A stretch of 22,500 nt of DNA from Actinidia chinensis (GCA_009663005.1 CM018906.1:15607380-15629879), one strand, 5' to 3'; shown: positions 1 to 10,019, counted from the first letter of the stretch. Program-made: numbers and translations. The notes: generated by a model from the sequence alone, not told the origin.

Positions 1-700
1 GACCATGCAAATTTTTTTCCAAAATCTCCAAAAATTTCCAATCCCCACAACCACTTACCAAGCACCACATTCATCACCCTACACAGACTGCTGCACCACC
101 AAGCGCTTTACCACCTGCACCACAACATGCCCAATATCCACCTCCACATCGGAGAATGAGGATAATGAGTTGCGTACTAAAGTCACAAATATTGAGCAAC
201 ATTGGAAAAATGAATTCTATACTTGAGAGTTTTGTAATTCACAACATCAAGGCGATTCCCTGTCCAACCTCGCAAAATCCTAAGCTGGTCAATTGCATTG
301 AGGAACCATGAGCAGGTCAGGCCATCACTACTTAGAAGTGGTACGGCATTGATACACAATTGCACAAAATGGTATTTCAAGTGGGGAGGAATCTACGGAT
401 TTGGGTAGTGAGAGTAAAGACAAAGAATAGGAGCAAAGGAAAGAGGGCAAAGGGCAAACATGAGCATGATTCTGAGCCGGCCACAAAAGTGGCCATGGAA
501 ATTACTGTTGAACTTTTAAAACCATTCACATTCCCACAAGATTTGGCAAAAGTGCGTAAAGCAACTTAAAATTCGGAAATTATGATGTCTTCAAACAAGT
601 CGAATTAATATTCTCGATGTTATATGATATTTAAAACAGATTCCCCTCTTATGCGCAATTTTAAAGATTGTGTACTGTCAACAGGATTTACATGTAAAAG
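1..700 (+). pseudogene. Athila 1 gag, C-terminal part (broken)
   Basis: No single frame is open, but successive frames carry features of the C-terminal part of an Athila gag. There is a proline- and glutamine-rich stretch near 40-165. A segment near 240-350 resembles the spacer before an 'NAITTRSGK'-like block. A lysine-rich region follows at about 405-470. A 'PFTFPQDLAKVRKAT' block at 522-567 leads into a segment ending 'QIPSYAQFLKD' near 640-670, which in this lineage sits just before the protease. The N-terminal gag domain is not in the window. Frames switch at least four times. It is recognisable mainly because the same order of blocks is known upstream of Athila proteases. Confidence 0.6.
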
Positions 701-1110
701 AGATGGCGATGATGAATGAGAGTCAGAGTGAGATTCTCCAATGCAGTCTGTGCCGAAGTATAAGGACCCGGTGTCCTACTATTTCGTGCTAATAGGGGGT
801 GTTAGATTGATCGACCACTTCTCGATTTAGTCTAGTGTGAATTTGTTGTCTATTCCGTATACCAAAGATCTAGGTTTAGAGACCTAAAACCAACGCGAGT
901 TACACTGGAGTGCCGACATTCTATTAATCCCGAGGGGTATCATAGAGGATCTACTTATTTCAGTCGAATTTGTGTACTACCCTAGATTTCATTAGTCTTG
1001 GATACTCAACCTGTCGATTGTGATTTTCGTTTATATACGGCATATACCTGTCATTTTAGGTAGGCCATTCCTGCCACTGCGAATGCTGTTTATTCCTTGT
1101 AGGCATGGAT
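700..1110 (+). pseudogene. Athila 1 aspartic protease (broken)
   Basis: An aspartic protease that would cut the Gag-Pol polyprotein. The entry block reads 'KYKDPGCPTISC' at about 751-790, after one frame change. The active-site region at about 818-860 keeps an aspartate followed by 'SVNLL', although the usual D-(L/S)-G-A-S is disturbed by an extra base. A 'LGLGDLKPTRVTL'-like block follows near 870-905, then 'GIIEDLL' near 935-960. The closing flap-side motif 'VILGRPFL' lies at about 1050-1073, immediately before another frame change. Frameshifts mean no intact enzyme is encoded as read here. Confidence 0.6.
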
Positions 1111-1560
1111 TACTTAAACTTCATTGGTAATCTGACTTTGGAGACAATATTTTTCACTGTGGGTAAACAAAATGAGGGAAGTAGACCAAATTGGGAATAA
1201 ATTCCAATTGAGTCCATCATTCCAAGAGCATGTGGATCGTGAGTTCATGGAGGATTTCGATTTGAGGGGCTCTATTTGGAGTGAGTCCCATGACCAATTG
1301 GGAATCCGAAAGTGTAAGTTTTTAGGGATGCATCCATTGTAATTAAGGAGATTGATTCTGTCATGCATGGGGTCATTGGACCCCAACTTTTGAACCTTCT
1401 TGTACCAAGTGTAGTTAAACCTGTTCCATCTGAAGAAAAACCACATTTCGGAAAGAAACCTGCCATCTACACTTAAGTATCGTTTATTGAGAGGTGAGTC
1501 TTACCCCATGCATATCATCTAGCCGATTGAAGGCCCAGAGGAATCACTATTGAAAGTAAC
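1110..1560 (+). pseudogene. Athila 1 spacer between protease and reverse transcriptase
   Basis: This is the variable linker of an Athila pol, with little that can be identified. An acidic stretch reads 'EHVDREFMEDFD' at about 1227-1262. A block near 1471-1495, 'LKYRYL-RGES', corresponds to the conserved lead-in to the RT domain of the lineage. The open frames on the minus strand here (1114-1446 and 1272-1466) show no family resemblance and are taken as chance. Confidence 0.45.
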
Positions 1561-2450
1561 TTAAGAGGCATAGGAAGTCATTGGTTGGACAATAGTGGAT
1601 CGTCACGGTATTAGTTCCCTTCATTTGCACGCATCGTATTGTATTTGGAAGAGGAGTCTAAACCTGTGCTCCAATGCAAGGATTTACATCCCAATATGAC
1701 AGGGCTGTAGAGGAGAATTGCTGAAACTTCTTGATGAGGGTATCATATCCCCAATTTCTGTTCAAGTGGGGTGAGTCCACCCAAGTTGCTCACCAAAGTC
1801 GAGGGTAACAGTGGTGAAGAATGGCATAATGAGCTATTGCCAACTAGAATTCAAACGGGTTGGCGATGTGCATCGATTATCGAAATTGAATGCTGCAACT
1901 AGAAAGACCGACTTCCCACTTCCTTTTTTGGATCAAGTCTTAGAGCGTGTGGCGGGCCGAGCATTTTTTATTTTTTAAATGGTCTCGGTTATCAATCGAT
2001 TGAGTGGCTTTAGAGGATCCAAGATAAGACCACCTTCCCTGTCCTTTTGGCACTTATGCTTATAGGAGAATGCCTTTGGCCTATACAATGCACCGGCCAC
2101 TTTTCAAAGGTGCATGATTTTAATTTAGCGACATGTTGAAAAGATCCTGGAGGTGGTTCATGACGATTTTTCGGTGTATGGGGAATACGTTTTGAATATG
2201 TTTTAGCATTTAGAGTGTTTTTGGAGTAGATGTGAAAGAAAAGTCACTTGGTTTTGAATTTGGAAAAGTGTCACTTCATGGTGACAATGTTCGTGCTTGG
2301 GGCATATTTGTGTCTGCAAAGGGATAGAGGTAGATAAAGCAAAAGTGACTTGATCAACATCTATCATATCCCTAAGTGTTGCATATATTAGATCATTTTT
2401 AGGGCATGCTTGGATATTATCGTCATTTCATTGACGTTTGAGTTCCAATC
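1560..2450 (+). pseudogene. Athila 1 reverse transcriptase (broken)
   Basis: An RNA-dependent DNA polymerase domain that would copy the element's RNA into DNA. A 'GISP..CTHRI.LEEESKPV' block lies at about 1609-1672. The block 'MCIDYR' is at 1866-1883, followed directly by a one-base loss before 'LNAATRKTDFPLPF'. A 'GRAFFIF' segment lies at about 1956-1977. The polymerase aspartate pair is at 2162-2167, in the context V-H-D-D-F-S-V where the family usually has a hydrophobic residue before DD. The connection region 'LVLNLEKCHF' (about 2248-2277) and 'GIEVDKAKVT' (2321-2350) follow, then a degraded 'RSFLGHA' near 2390-2410. The catalytic residues survive, but the frame changes many times. Confidence 0.8.
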
Positions 2451-2469
2451 GAGACCTTTTGTCGCGCTT

Positions 2470-2930
2470 GGTGGGCCCATTAGATGTCCTTTTGGTGGAA
2501 CACCACAATGTCAAGAAGCCTTTGATAAACTTAAGGGTCTTCTCATCACTGCACCAATTATCGATCACCGAAATTGGTCTCTACCTTTTGAGTTGATGTT
2601 AATTTTGCGAATTGATTATGCAGTGGGAAGCCGTTTTGGGGCAAAGGATAGATACAGAAACCTCATGCATATTACTATGCTAGCAAGCCATGAATTATGC
2701 CCAATTGAACTATACCACCACCGAAAAGGAATTGCTGCTGTGTCTTTGCACTCGATAATTTAGGTCATATTGGTCGGATCATTGTATATTATATATGCCC
2801 ATTCCGCCACTAAAGTACCTCTTGACTAAACCTGAGCAAAGCCGCGACTCATTAGGTGGGATTCTGTTATTGCAAGAATTGAATATTGAGAGCAGAGATA
2901 AGAAAGGGGTCGACGAACGAGTAGACTGAA
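2470..2930 (+). pseudogene. Athila 1 RNase H (broken)
   Basis: RNase H removes the RNA strand during reverse transcription. The domain starts after 'PQCQEAFDKLKGLLITAPI', which is in frame at 2503-2559. 'NWSLPFEL' follows at 2571-2594, then the degraded catalytic block ending 'DYAVGSRFGAK' at about 2614-2646. The 'TTEKEL' motif lies at about 2717-2734, followed by the chain leading to 'LLTKPEQS' and 'LLQELNIE' near 2818-2890 and 'RDKKGV' at about 2895-2912. The open frame 2410-2763 is the longest intact part. Residues normally forming 'CDAS' before the first aspartate are altered. Confidence 0.75.
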
Positions 2931-2989
2931 CCACTGGTCAGGCTTCCTACTGATGGGGAAGCCAAAGACACTCTTCGATCAATGAGTCT

Positions 2990-4360
2990 TCCTGGATGAG
3001 GGCAAACTGTTTCAAATCACCACTCAGGCAAATAATTCAGTACCAGGTTTGCGGACATCGCCAATATTGGTCACCAGAGATTCATGTACATTGGTCTTAG
3101 GCATTGATAGGAAGAAGTTAGTTTTAGGGCATGTGAGGTATTCTCTTGGGGAAGATGCGTATTTGTTTAAGTTATTGTCCTGATCAGGTCTACTCGGTGC
3201 ATTCCTAATGATGAGATGAAGAGCATTGAGAGTTATGTCATTCACAAGCATGTGGTTGACATTTTTGTCACGCAAAAACTAGCCAAAATTTGCCAAAGTG
3301 GTTTCTATTAGCCCCACCATTGTTCCGTGATGTTCATTCTTTCTGCACGTCATAATGCGATAGAGCCAAAGAGTAGGAGTCCTGTTTCTAAAGGCACATG
3401 ATGCCTCTTACCCCATTATTAGACTTGACAGTTTTGATTGCTGGGGTATTGATTTCATGGGTCCTTTTCATTAATAGGGTGGATATATATAATTTAGTGG
3501 CAATAGATTAGTATCTAAAGTGGGTAAAGCTTATACCAAGTATACCAATAACCATGCGTGGTGGTCAGGTTTTTTGAGAATATATTTTTGTAGATTGAAA
3601 TGCCCAGAGCTATTATTAGAGCGATGGCGGGGATCACATTTTTGTAATAGCCCATAGGACTCTAATTGCGCAAGTAGGAGTGATTCATAAGGTGCACGGC
3701 CTTACCTCCCCAAACCCAAGGGCAAGGTTGCGTTGGCAAATAGGGAAATCAAAAAAAGTCCTTGGAAAACCGTGAATCCCAACCGAAAGGATTGGTCTTT
3801 GAGGTTAGTGGCGCATTATGGCATTATAGGAGCATAACAAAACCATTTAGGGGGTCCCCCATATAAGATGTGTATGGGAAAAGGTGTCACCTTCCGGTCA
3901 AAATTGAGCACAAAGCGTATGGGCTATTCGCAATTTAACATGAGTTTGAGGAGGGCGGGGACATTACGTCAATGCATGAATGAGTAGAGAGGAAGATTTA
4001 AGGGAATGTGCATACGAAAATACAAAAATCGCAAAAGCTAAGATGACATCTGATGAATGATCAATTGATTGTGCGGCAAATCATCAAAGTGGGTCAAAAA
4101 GTGCTTTGTAAACTCTTGTTTGCATTTGTTTTCGGGAAAAATTCAAAGTCGATGGTCCAGATCTTTTGTGGTGCATGTTATTTCATATCATGGGGCGAGT
4201 TGAAATAGAGAATCGAGGCATGAAATGTGTTTTAAAGTCAATGGGCATCGTTTGAAGCCCATTTGAGCTGGAGACGAGAGAGGTTGAGTTTGTGGATCTA
4301 CCGATCACGAGTGCGATTAAATTAGAAAGAATGCGACTTTCGGTTTTTGTTTGTAAATGA
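2990..4360 (+). pseudogene. Athila 1 integrase (broken, catalytic triad codons present)
   Basis: Integrase joins the DNA copy to the host chromosome. A 'LFKLLS.DQVYSVHS' segment at about 3165-3205 matches the zinc-binding lead-in. 'DCWGIDFMGPF' at about 3436-3468 holds the first catalytic aspartate. The second lies in 'SDGGDH', with its codon at 3623-3625, and the catalytic glutamate is in 'LANREIK', with its codon at 3745-3747. The C-terminal part runs through a 'GASEIEN' region near 4195-4215 and 'VNGH.LKP' near 4236-4258. It could stop at the TGA at 4358-4360. All three acidic residues are present but not in one frame. The same C-terminal segment occurs in Athila 2 at 19480-19690 on the other strand. 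Confidence 0.8.
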
Positions 4361-4545
4361 GTGGAGGTTAGTCTATTTGTGTGCATTGATTCTTATTTTG
4401 GTTTATTGCATTCAGAGAACGCCGGTCTCTAGTTGGGGGGAGTATAGTATTCGTAGTTTTATTTTTTAGGAGCCTTATGTTAGGATAATTTAGTTTTTAG
4501 GATAGTTTGCATGCCAAGTAATAAACAAAAATTGTTTTTCTACTA
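4361..4545 (+). promoter_or_regulatory. Purine tract and post-pol boundary of Athila 1
   Basis: After the pol stop there is a G-rich run, 'CTAGTTGGGGGGAGTA', at 4429-4444. In Athila-type elements a tract like this lies just after pol, as a polypurine tract or a relic of one. The following 55 bases, including 'TTAGGATAATTTAGTTTTTAGGATAG', match in order the reverse complement of about 19195-19265, where the same boundary is seen in Athila 2. That match supports a conserved boundary and not chance. Whether it primes plus-strand synthesis here is unknown. Confidence 0.5.
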
Positions 4546-4640
4546 AGCGTCGAACACCTCCGGACGTATACTTCAAGCGTTCGAAACCTCAACAAAATGC
4601 ACTGAGCATTCGAACTCTCTCAGAGCATTCGAACGCCAGC
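4545..4640. repeat. Cluster of four TTCGAA-type palindromes after Athila 1 pol
   Basis: Four copies of a GCRTTCGAAC-like word lie close together: a one-base-short GCGTCGAACAC at 4547-4557, GCGTTCGAAAC at 4577-4587, GCATTCGAAC at 4606-4615 and GCATTCGAACGC at 4625-4636. Spacing is 19-30 bases. The first copy sits in the context TACTAAGCGTCGAACAC, nearly the same as one copy in each chromovirus LTR (about 7924 and 15941). Function unknown. Confidence 0.7.
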
Positions 4641-4960
4641 CCAGGGTCGTTTTTTAAAACTGAAAAAGTCGCATTATTCAGTAATTTTCTTACACAGTGC
4701 ACATCCGAGAGATAGAGAGAGATTTGTGCGGTTGAGGGAAAACTTTAAGTGTTAAAGTTCATCATTTGGAGAACAATCAAGGTAAATTCATAATTCCTTC
4801 TTTGAAGTTTTTTAGATTTAGGGTTCATCTTAGAACCCTAGGTTTTCAAAAAAAAAATTTAAGTTTCACTTGTAGGTAAATATACATTCAAACATATACA
4901 CACCAGCATGATTTTTCCTTTTCATTAGTGTTGTGGGACTTGTTTTAAGTTGCTAAACCC
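4641..4960 (+). other. AT-rich stretch between TTCGAA cluster and third ORF
   Basis: No coding block could be recognised. It contains a GAGA-rich run near 4708-4722, a short inverted pair 'TTAGGGTTCATCTTAGAACCCTA' with arms at 4818-4825 and 4833-4840, and an A-run at 4849-4857. It may be leader for the third ORF of Athila 1. Confidence 0.35.
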
Positions 4961-5912
4961 CCAAGAAATCTTATGTTAAAATTTTCTTGAACCAACCGAG
5001 GACTAGTGTGTGCCCTCTAAGGTGGTCGATGAATTGCCCCCATGAAAGAATTACTTAAGTTGCGAGTGGATTTTATTTTAAAACTCATCGTCCACGCTAT
5101 TATTTAGATTTTGGGAGATTGTGTCAAAAAATTGTGCATGGAAGTTTAGACCTTACATTGCCCTTCAAAGTCTGGATTTCGCAACGGGCAGTACTTGAGG
5201 GAAGCTAATTTAGTTGCCTAAGAAAACACTGGCCTTAGTTGTACCACTAGGGGTTGATAAATCTGGCAAAATTTAAGGCGGAATAGGTGTCTCACACTTG
5301 TGCCAAGAGTTCATGGCAAACATCAAACATGAACCAGAGACTGAGCAAGGAAGGAAGAAATTGGGTGTAGTTTAGGTGCGGGGAAAGAATTAAAAAGGTG
5401 ACTCCTGTACTTTTGCTGAAATTTCGAGATTCCCAAAGAAAAACTCCTGATACTTTTGCATTTTCCTAATGTTGGAATGCCGGACGTAGCAGTAGTTCAC
5501 AAGAATTTCCTTTAGAGGGGGACAAATGGGACAGTGAGGTGCAGTGTAACAAGACACGCTCCAGGGACAGTATTTGATTCTATTTGTCTGTTTTTCATGT
5601 CCATTCCCTGCTCCTTTGAAACTACGTTCCCTGAATGTTGCTAGGCTAGTTGTTATGGGCATTGGTCTGGGAAGACCATTGACCTTACTCGTATCATGTT
5701 TTGATCTTTGTGCGCCACATCTAGGCTTCGGACAAGAGGGGTTCAGTGCCTTTCACGGGATTTCTGACAAAGTTTTCAAAAGAAGCGGAGTCCAATATCC
5801 TTTAGATTTCTTTCCATCAATTAGGATTGAGCTCGAGGGGCCCATTGAAGAGCTCTTTGTTCCCGATCTGAGGGGCAGAGTAAGAAAGGAACTGGAGGAA
5901 GAGGCACAGTGA
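4960..5912 (+). pseudogene. Third ORF of Athila 1, resembling the 'putative plant transposon protein' family (broken)
   Basis: Successive frames give an order of blocks that I associate with the plant transposon protein domain found after or beside gypsy pol genes. There is 'CQEFMANI' at about 5302-5325, then a broken 'VRGKELKVTP' at about 5374-5408. After further frame changes comes an open frame, 5574-5912, with 'LNVARLVVMGIGLGRPL' at about 5631-5680, a leucine- and phenylalanine-rich segment, 'KRSGVQYPLDFFP' near 5781-5820, and a charged tail ending 'KELEEEAQ'. The role of this family is not established. In Athila elements the ORF after pol has sometimes been called envelope-like. I see no signal peptide or clear membrane segment in the part that is open. 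Homology is from recall and only moderate. Confidence 0.5.
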
Positions 5913-6339
5913 GGGGAATCAGCTATAGGCATGGGAGAGCTAAAAAAAGCAATTGTTGAATTTGGGAAAAGATATGATTAATGCAACTGTTGGATTAGAA
6001 AAAGTGTGCTGTACCCGATTGTGCGTGTGCTGTTAGAGAGGAGTCTGTCGTCCCACGTAGCTCCAAGGATATGAAGGGCATGTTGTATCCTATGGAGGAG
6101 GAAGTGGGATGTGTGCTGACGCGGGAAGATTACATTTTTGACTGTTTTCTTTTATTTCTGGATGTTTATGTTTTATGTTTTTATGTTTTTGATCAGTGCT
6201 GCATTTTAGATGTTTTAATTGTTAGTTGGATGCTTTTTTGAATGGATGCGTTTTTAACTTCTTGGCTACAATTGTTTAGGCAGAAGTTGTCCCAAAAAAA
6301 TGTCATGAAAAAAGAAAATTGCAAATTGAAAAAAAAACA
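5913..6339 (+). other. Non-coding region between third ORF and presumed 3' LTR
   Basis: T-rich and A-rich DNA with short direct repeats, for example 'ATGTTTTATGTTTTTATGTTTTTGATC' at about 6167-6193 (a TATGTTTT word repeated). The region from 6292 to 6338 is rich in A runs ('CAAAAAAATGTC', 'GAAAAAAGAAAA', 'GAAAAAAAAAC') and may hold a degraded polypurine tract next to the LTR. No gene seen. Confidence 0.35.
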
Positions 6340-7499
6340 TGTTCATTATCATTTCAAGTGAAGCAGGTTGTTTTCTGGTTTCTTTGAACTTAATGTTGAC
6401 TCTTTGCATTCCATCTTTATGATTGAGCTGCATATATTGGAATGTTGTTGAGAATTTTTAGTTTTTGGGATCATAACTGAATCATCATATTTTATTTTCA
6501 AAGATCGTTGAACCCATTATGATTTTGCATAATATGATATTTTACAGCGGATTATCATGTCAAATCAATCTTGCATGTTTGATACTTACTGTCTGTGCAA
6601 TATAGAGAGAGAAGAAAACCTACAACACTAACGCAACGAGTTTGTATTTCAAAGTAAGATTATTACGAATCTACATGACTTGCAAACCCGTAAAGGAGAT
6701 TTAACAACCTTGTGAGCTTATAGCCCCGATCTTTTTTTTTTTTTTTGTGAGCGATTTTACATTTACTCAAGGAAATTTGTTGAACCTATTGTTTGAATAG
6801 CTTCATACACTCGAATTGGTTTAATGTTAGTGTGATGGTTGGAAGTGTTGGCACCATTTACATGATTTACACCTATCACGGATTCTGTTAATTTGAGGCC
6901 AATTGATACGTCCTCCAAATTTGTACAATTCTTGGTAATGATATATAATGCGATCTCGAGAAGAAGGATAATTTTGAAATTCGTGTTAGAAACTTGTGTG
7001 TTTTATTGTTGAGAGTGTATGACTGGTGAGTTTTGAATCGACACTATAGGTTGTTGTTATGGGATGCGTATAATAGTTGAATTTTGGGAATACAATTCTA
7101 CCACTTCACACTTGAATCTCTCATTTTATATTTGCACTTGACAGTTCGGTAGAATTGCGTAGCATGATTGAGTTGATTTGAATTGCTTGCATTGTATTTT
7201 TTGTTGAGAAGCTGTTGTTAAATTATATTTATAAATTGCATGATGTGATGTTTGTGGTTATCATCACTGGAAACCCTCACAAGACACCACCTCGTCCACT
7301 AGGGGTAATATAGGGGTTTAAAGGCTTGTGATACGCTAAATGGATTCGGGACTCTACGAAAGAAGATATTATCTTTTTGTTATGTTGATAGGGACAGCCA
7401 AAATGTTAGTTGGGGTGTGTGATTGGAATGCATGAGTGTAGTCCAAACGCCGTTTAACTACCCTAAGGTTGGCTTTATTCTATTTCTAATTATTTTAAT
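6340..7499 (+). repeat. Presumed left half of Athila 1 3' LTR
   Basis: About 1.15 kb without coding blocks, AT-rich, directly before the chromovirus. A possible LTR start is the TG at 6340, after an A-rich tract, but this is weak. The stretch includes a run of 15 T at about 6731-6746 and a 'GATATATAATG' word near 6941-6951. It is read as LTR because it follows the third ORF and because the sequence resuming beyond the chromovirus (18057-19128) ends like a plant gypsy LTR. The partner LTR is outside the window, so this cannot be tested here. Confidence 0.35.
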
Positions 7500-7654
7500 T
7501 TTATCATATATGTATTTATAGTTGTATAGAGTCTAGTGCAGGTTAACGTCAATAAAGAGGAGAAAGAAGAAAAAAGAAAAAAAGGTCAGAGCAAAAAATA
7601 CCTTATGGGTTCTGAAACGCTTAATGAAGAAAGGAAGAAGGAAAGCGAGAAGTA

Positions 7655-7984
7655 TGTTATTCGAACGATGTGAAGAAATCTGGAATTTTTTATGGAAGAG
7701 GCGTTCGAACGCGCAGGAAGAAAAATGCCTGAAAAACGTTTTGTCGAACGACCTTACTTATAGTTCGAAAAGTGCGGACTTGAATTGTAGCGTTCGAAAC
7801 ACCCTTGCTTACAGTTCAAAATGCGGACTTGAAAGTTGTGTTTTTGGGGGCCTAAAGCATTCGAACGCTACATGGAAGAAGATTTGGGCGTCCAGACGCA
7901 AGAAGTAAAAGTCAGAAGATTTGTACTAAGCCGTTCGAACACCGTTATGAAGAAGGGAATCAACGTAACCCCAAATCGAACGCT
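7655..7984. repeat. TTCGAA palindrome array in chromovirus 3' LTR
   Basis: Variants of GCGTTCGAACGC occur near 7659 (ATTCGAACGA), 7701 (a complete GCGTTCGAACGC), 7743 (GTCGAACG), 7762 (AGTTCGAAA), 7790 (GCGTTCGAAAC), 7813 (AGTTCAAA, decayed), 7858 (GCATTCGAACGCT), 7931 (CCGTTCGAAC) and 7974 (AAATCGAACGCT). Spacing is irregular, 19 to 73 bases. The same array, in the same order, is in the other LTR at 15612-15992. Confidence 0.8.
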
Positions 7985-8721
7985 AACGCTAATCCCAGAA
8001 AGATTCCTAATGTCACGCCTAAAATTTAAAAATCAAAAGTAAAATAAAAATCCACGTCGGACGAGGTCAAGCTTTCATACTATTCCTTTGAATAGTCAAA
8101 AGTCAACAAAAATATCCCACCAATTGGAGCGTTAAATAAGGTTCTATCCACTAACCTCCATTAACCCGAATGCAGGTGAAGTACCAAGTTTAAGGTTATG
8201 ACAATAACCAAATAGTCAAAAGATTTAAAATAGAAAGTTACAAACCGTCTTTCAAAAACGATAAAACAAAGGAAAAAAAAATAACTTCATGCGCGATGAA
8301 CTCCAAAGTCATGCAACCACACTTTCAACATCATCTCGATGTCCATGACCGAGTTACCTCGAAAATTATGGTTGAGCTCACTAGCCCATAGGACAGAAAA
8401 ACTATTCTACCTTAGCTAGGGTTGTATAACATGATAACATGCTATGAGTGAGATAATGATGGATACGACCAATGGATAAGGATAGGATGAACAAAGACTT
8501 TTTTAACTCCACCACTAAGGAGTACTCCAAATGTGTTCATATGTCTAATATTATGTTCAAGTGTCCAAAAATTAAGTTTAAAATATCCCACCCCCCAAAA
8601 TCCAAGACATTTCCAAAAATTATCGTTTCTCTATGAAAATATAGTTTCGCCAAGACATCAAACCGATTATTTTATAAGGATTAAAAAATACTCATCAATT
8701 TATTAGGGAAGTAATCCCTCT

Positions 8722-8838
8722 GCCGGATTTCATGGGCTCCGGTTACCCCTGCCGGATTTTCGTGGCTCCGTATCCCCCCGCCGGATTTCATGGGTCCGTT
8801 GCACCCCCGGCCGGATGTTCGTGGGGCTCCGTGCACCC
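8722..8838. repeat. GC-rich ~29-base tandem repeat, four units, in 3' LTR
   Basis: Four units beginning GCCGGA at 8722, 8751, 8780 and 8810, each about GCCGGATTTCRTGGGCTCCG followed by a C-rich end such as TGCACCCCC. It is sharply more GC-rich than the AT-rich LTR around it. The copy in the other LTR is at 16741-16855. Confidence 0.85.
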
Positions 8839-10019
8839 AAGTCTAGGGAACATCCAAAGAGTCTCATCCCTAGAGTTCTTTTTATCCAGTAATATCATCT
8901 CAAAACAATTTGTCTGTGACAAAAACTCTCAAAAGTCCCAATTTAGTCCAAAAAATTCACCATTTTCATAAAAAAAAAGTCAACCGGACGCGTGTTCAAT
9001 TCATAAACTAAGAGAAAATTTATTAAATCACAGTCCAAGGTTTTAAATTCATTGATATATCAAGGTGAATTCGGTTGTCCAAATGGTGGGAAGTAGGTCA
9101 AAAATACGGAAGGATGGAGGAAGGATGGACCTTGGACAATCGGGGGCCAAATGGGCATACAAATGATGGTAGGAAATCTTCAAACACTAGAGTATGTAAT
9201 GCTGCTGGGAAAAACAGGGGCAGCAGCCATAACAGGGACAACAATGCAAATTTTCACCCTAGAGGTGTGGACTTTCAACCCAAACACATGTGAGATCTAT
9301 AGGTCAAAAATTTTGATAGTTAGAGCAATAAATAGACATTAAAGGAGAGGAATTCAACCATCAATTTCATCAAACAGTTTCTCAATTGGTAGATCACAAA
9401 TCTAAACTCAAACAAACCCACTTGGAAGCAAATGACCAATTTAGATAAATGGGAGCAACAAGACAAAAGGCATATGCTATAAACAATATTAGATATAACT
9501 AACGGAAAGTAGAATGTGTCTTCATACCTCAAGATTTGAGCTGGTATTGAATGGCAAGTGAAAAATGAATGAAAACCAGCTCCAATGACTCCAATCCGAA
9601 ATATGAGCTCTTTGGTGCGGAAAAAATAAACGAGATATAAAGCTTCAATACGTGTAGAAGAAAGTGATATTAAGGTGTGGGCTTTGAAGGGGACTGAGAT
9701 TTTGGTGAGTTTTGAGCTTTGGGCAAGAAACGAAAATGGAGAAGAGGGAGAGGGAGAGAACGGCTGCTGAAGGGGCTCTGTGGGATTGATATTTCTCTTT
9801 TTTTTTTCTTTTTTTTTTGACTAAAAGTCCGTATATACTCTCACCCCTTCACACTTTTACCCCTAGACTTTCAAGGTGTACTGAACACACCCCCAAATTG
9901 TCTTCTACTACGTCTATCCCATTAATCTCTCTTAATAAATTTTCAGCTCCTCACATAAAGCCCAAAATATTTCGGAAAAGTTGAAAAAAGTTATTGCCAA
10001 AAAAATTGGGTCATTTACA

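Larger units (their letters stand above)
7500..10019 (-). repeat. Chromovirus 3' LTR
   Basis: This matches 15500-18056 along its whole length in the same orientation, with many one-base gaps. On the minus strand it starts TGTAAATGACCCAATTTTT at 10019, directly after the purine tract. The far edge is unclear: similarity begins at 'TTATCATATA' (7501), while the first TG that could close a TG...CA repeat is at 7511. Contents from left to right are a TTCGAA array (7655-7984), the word TGTCACGCC (8011), unique sequence, a GC-rich 29-base tandem repeat (8722-8838), and poly-pyrimidine tracts at 9798-9819. It has no convincing ORF; the small frames here are not conserved in the other LTR. Confidence 0.88.

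Noticed and set aside
5390..5662. Minus-strand frame of 90 codons
   Set aside because: It is antisense to the third ORF of Athila 1, which has the better block order.
6935..6960. TATA box and LTR promoter near 6941
   Set aside because: AT-rich words are common in this stretch and no partner LTR is in the window to show conservation.
7655..7984. TTCGAA arrays as heat-shock elements
   Set aside because: Heat-shock elements need TTC and GAA separated by two bases; here they abut with no gap.
7655..7984. TTCGAA arrays as tRNA-type internal B boxes or tRNA genes
   Set aside because: The core GTTCGAA resembles a B box, but no A box at the right distance or cloverleaf could be found.
7655..7984. 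CRISPR array
   Set aside because: Repeat units are too short and spacing too irregular, and the setting is a plant retroelement LTR.
7624..8042. Two plus-strand small frames in the 3' LTR as a coding gene
   Set aside because: They are lysine-, arginine- and serine-rich translations of the TTCGAA array; the frames are not conserved in the other LTR copy.
8732..8971. Proline- and glycine-rich small protein
   Set aside because: It is a translation of the GC-rich tandem repeat; the matching frame in the other LTR (16551-16973) has a different register.
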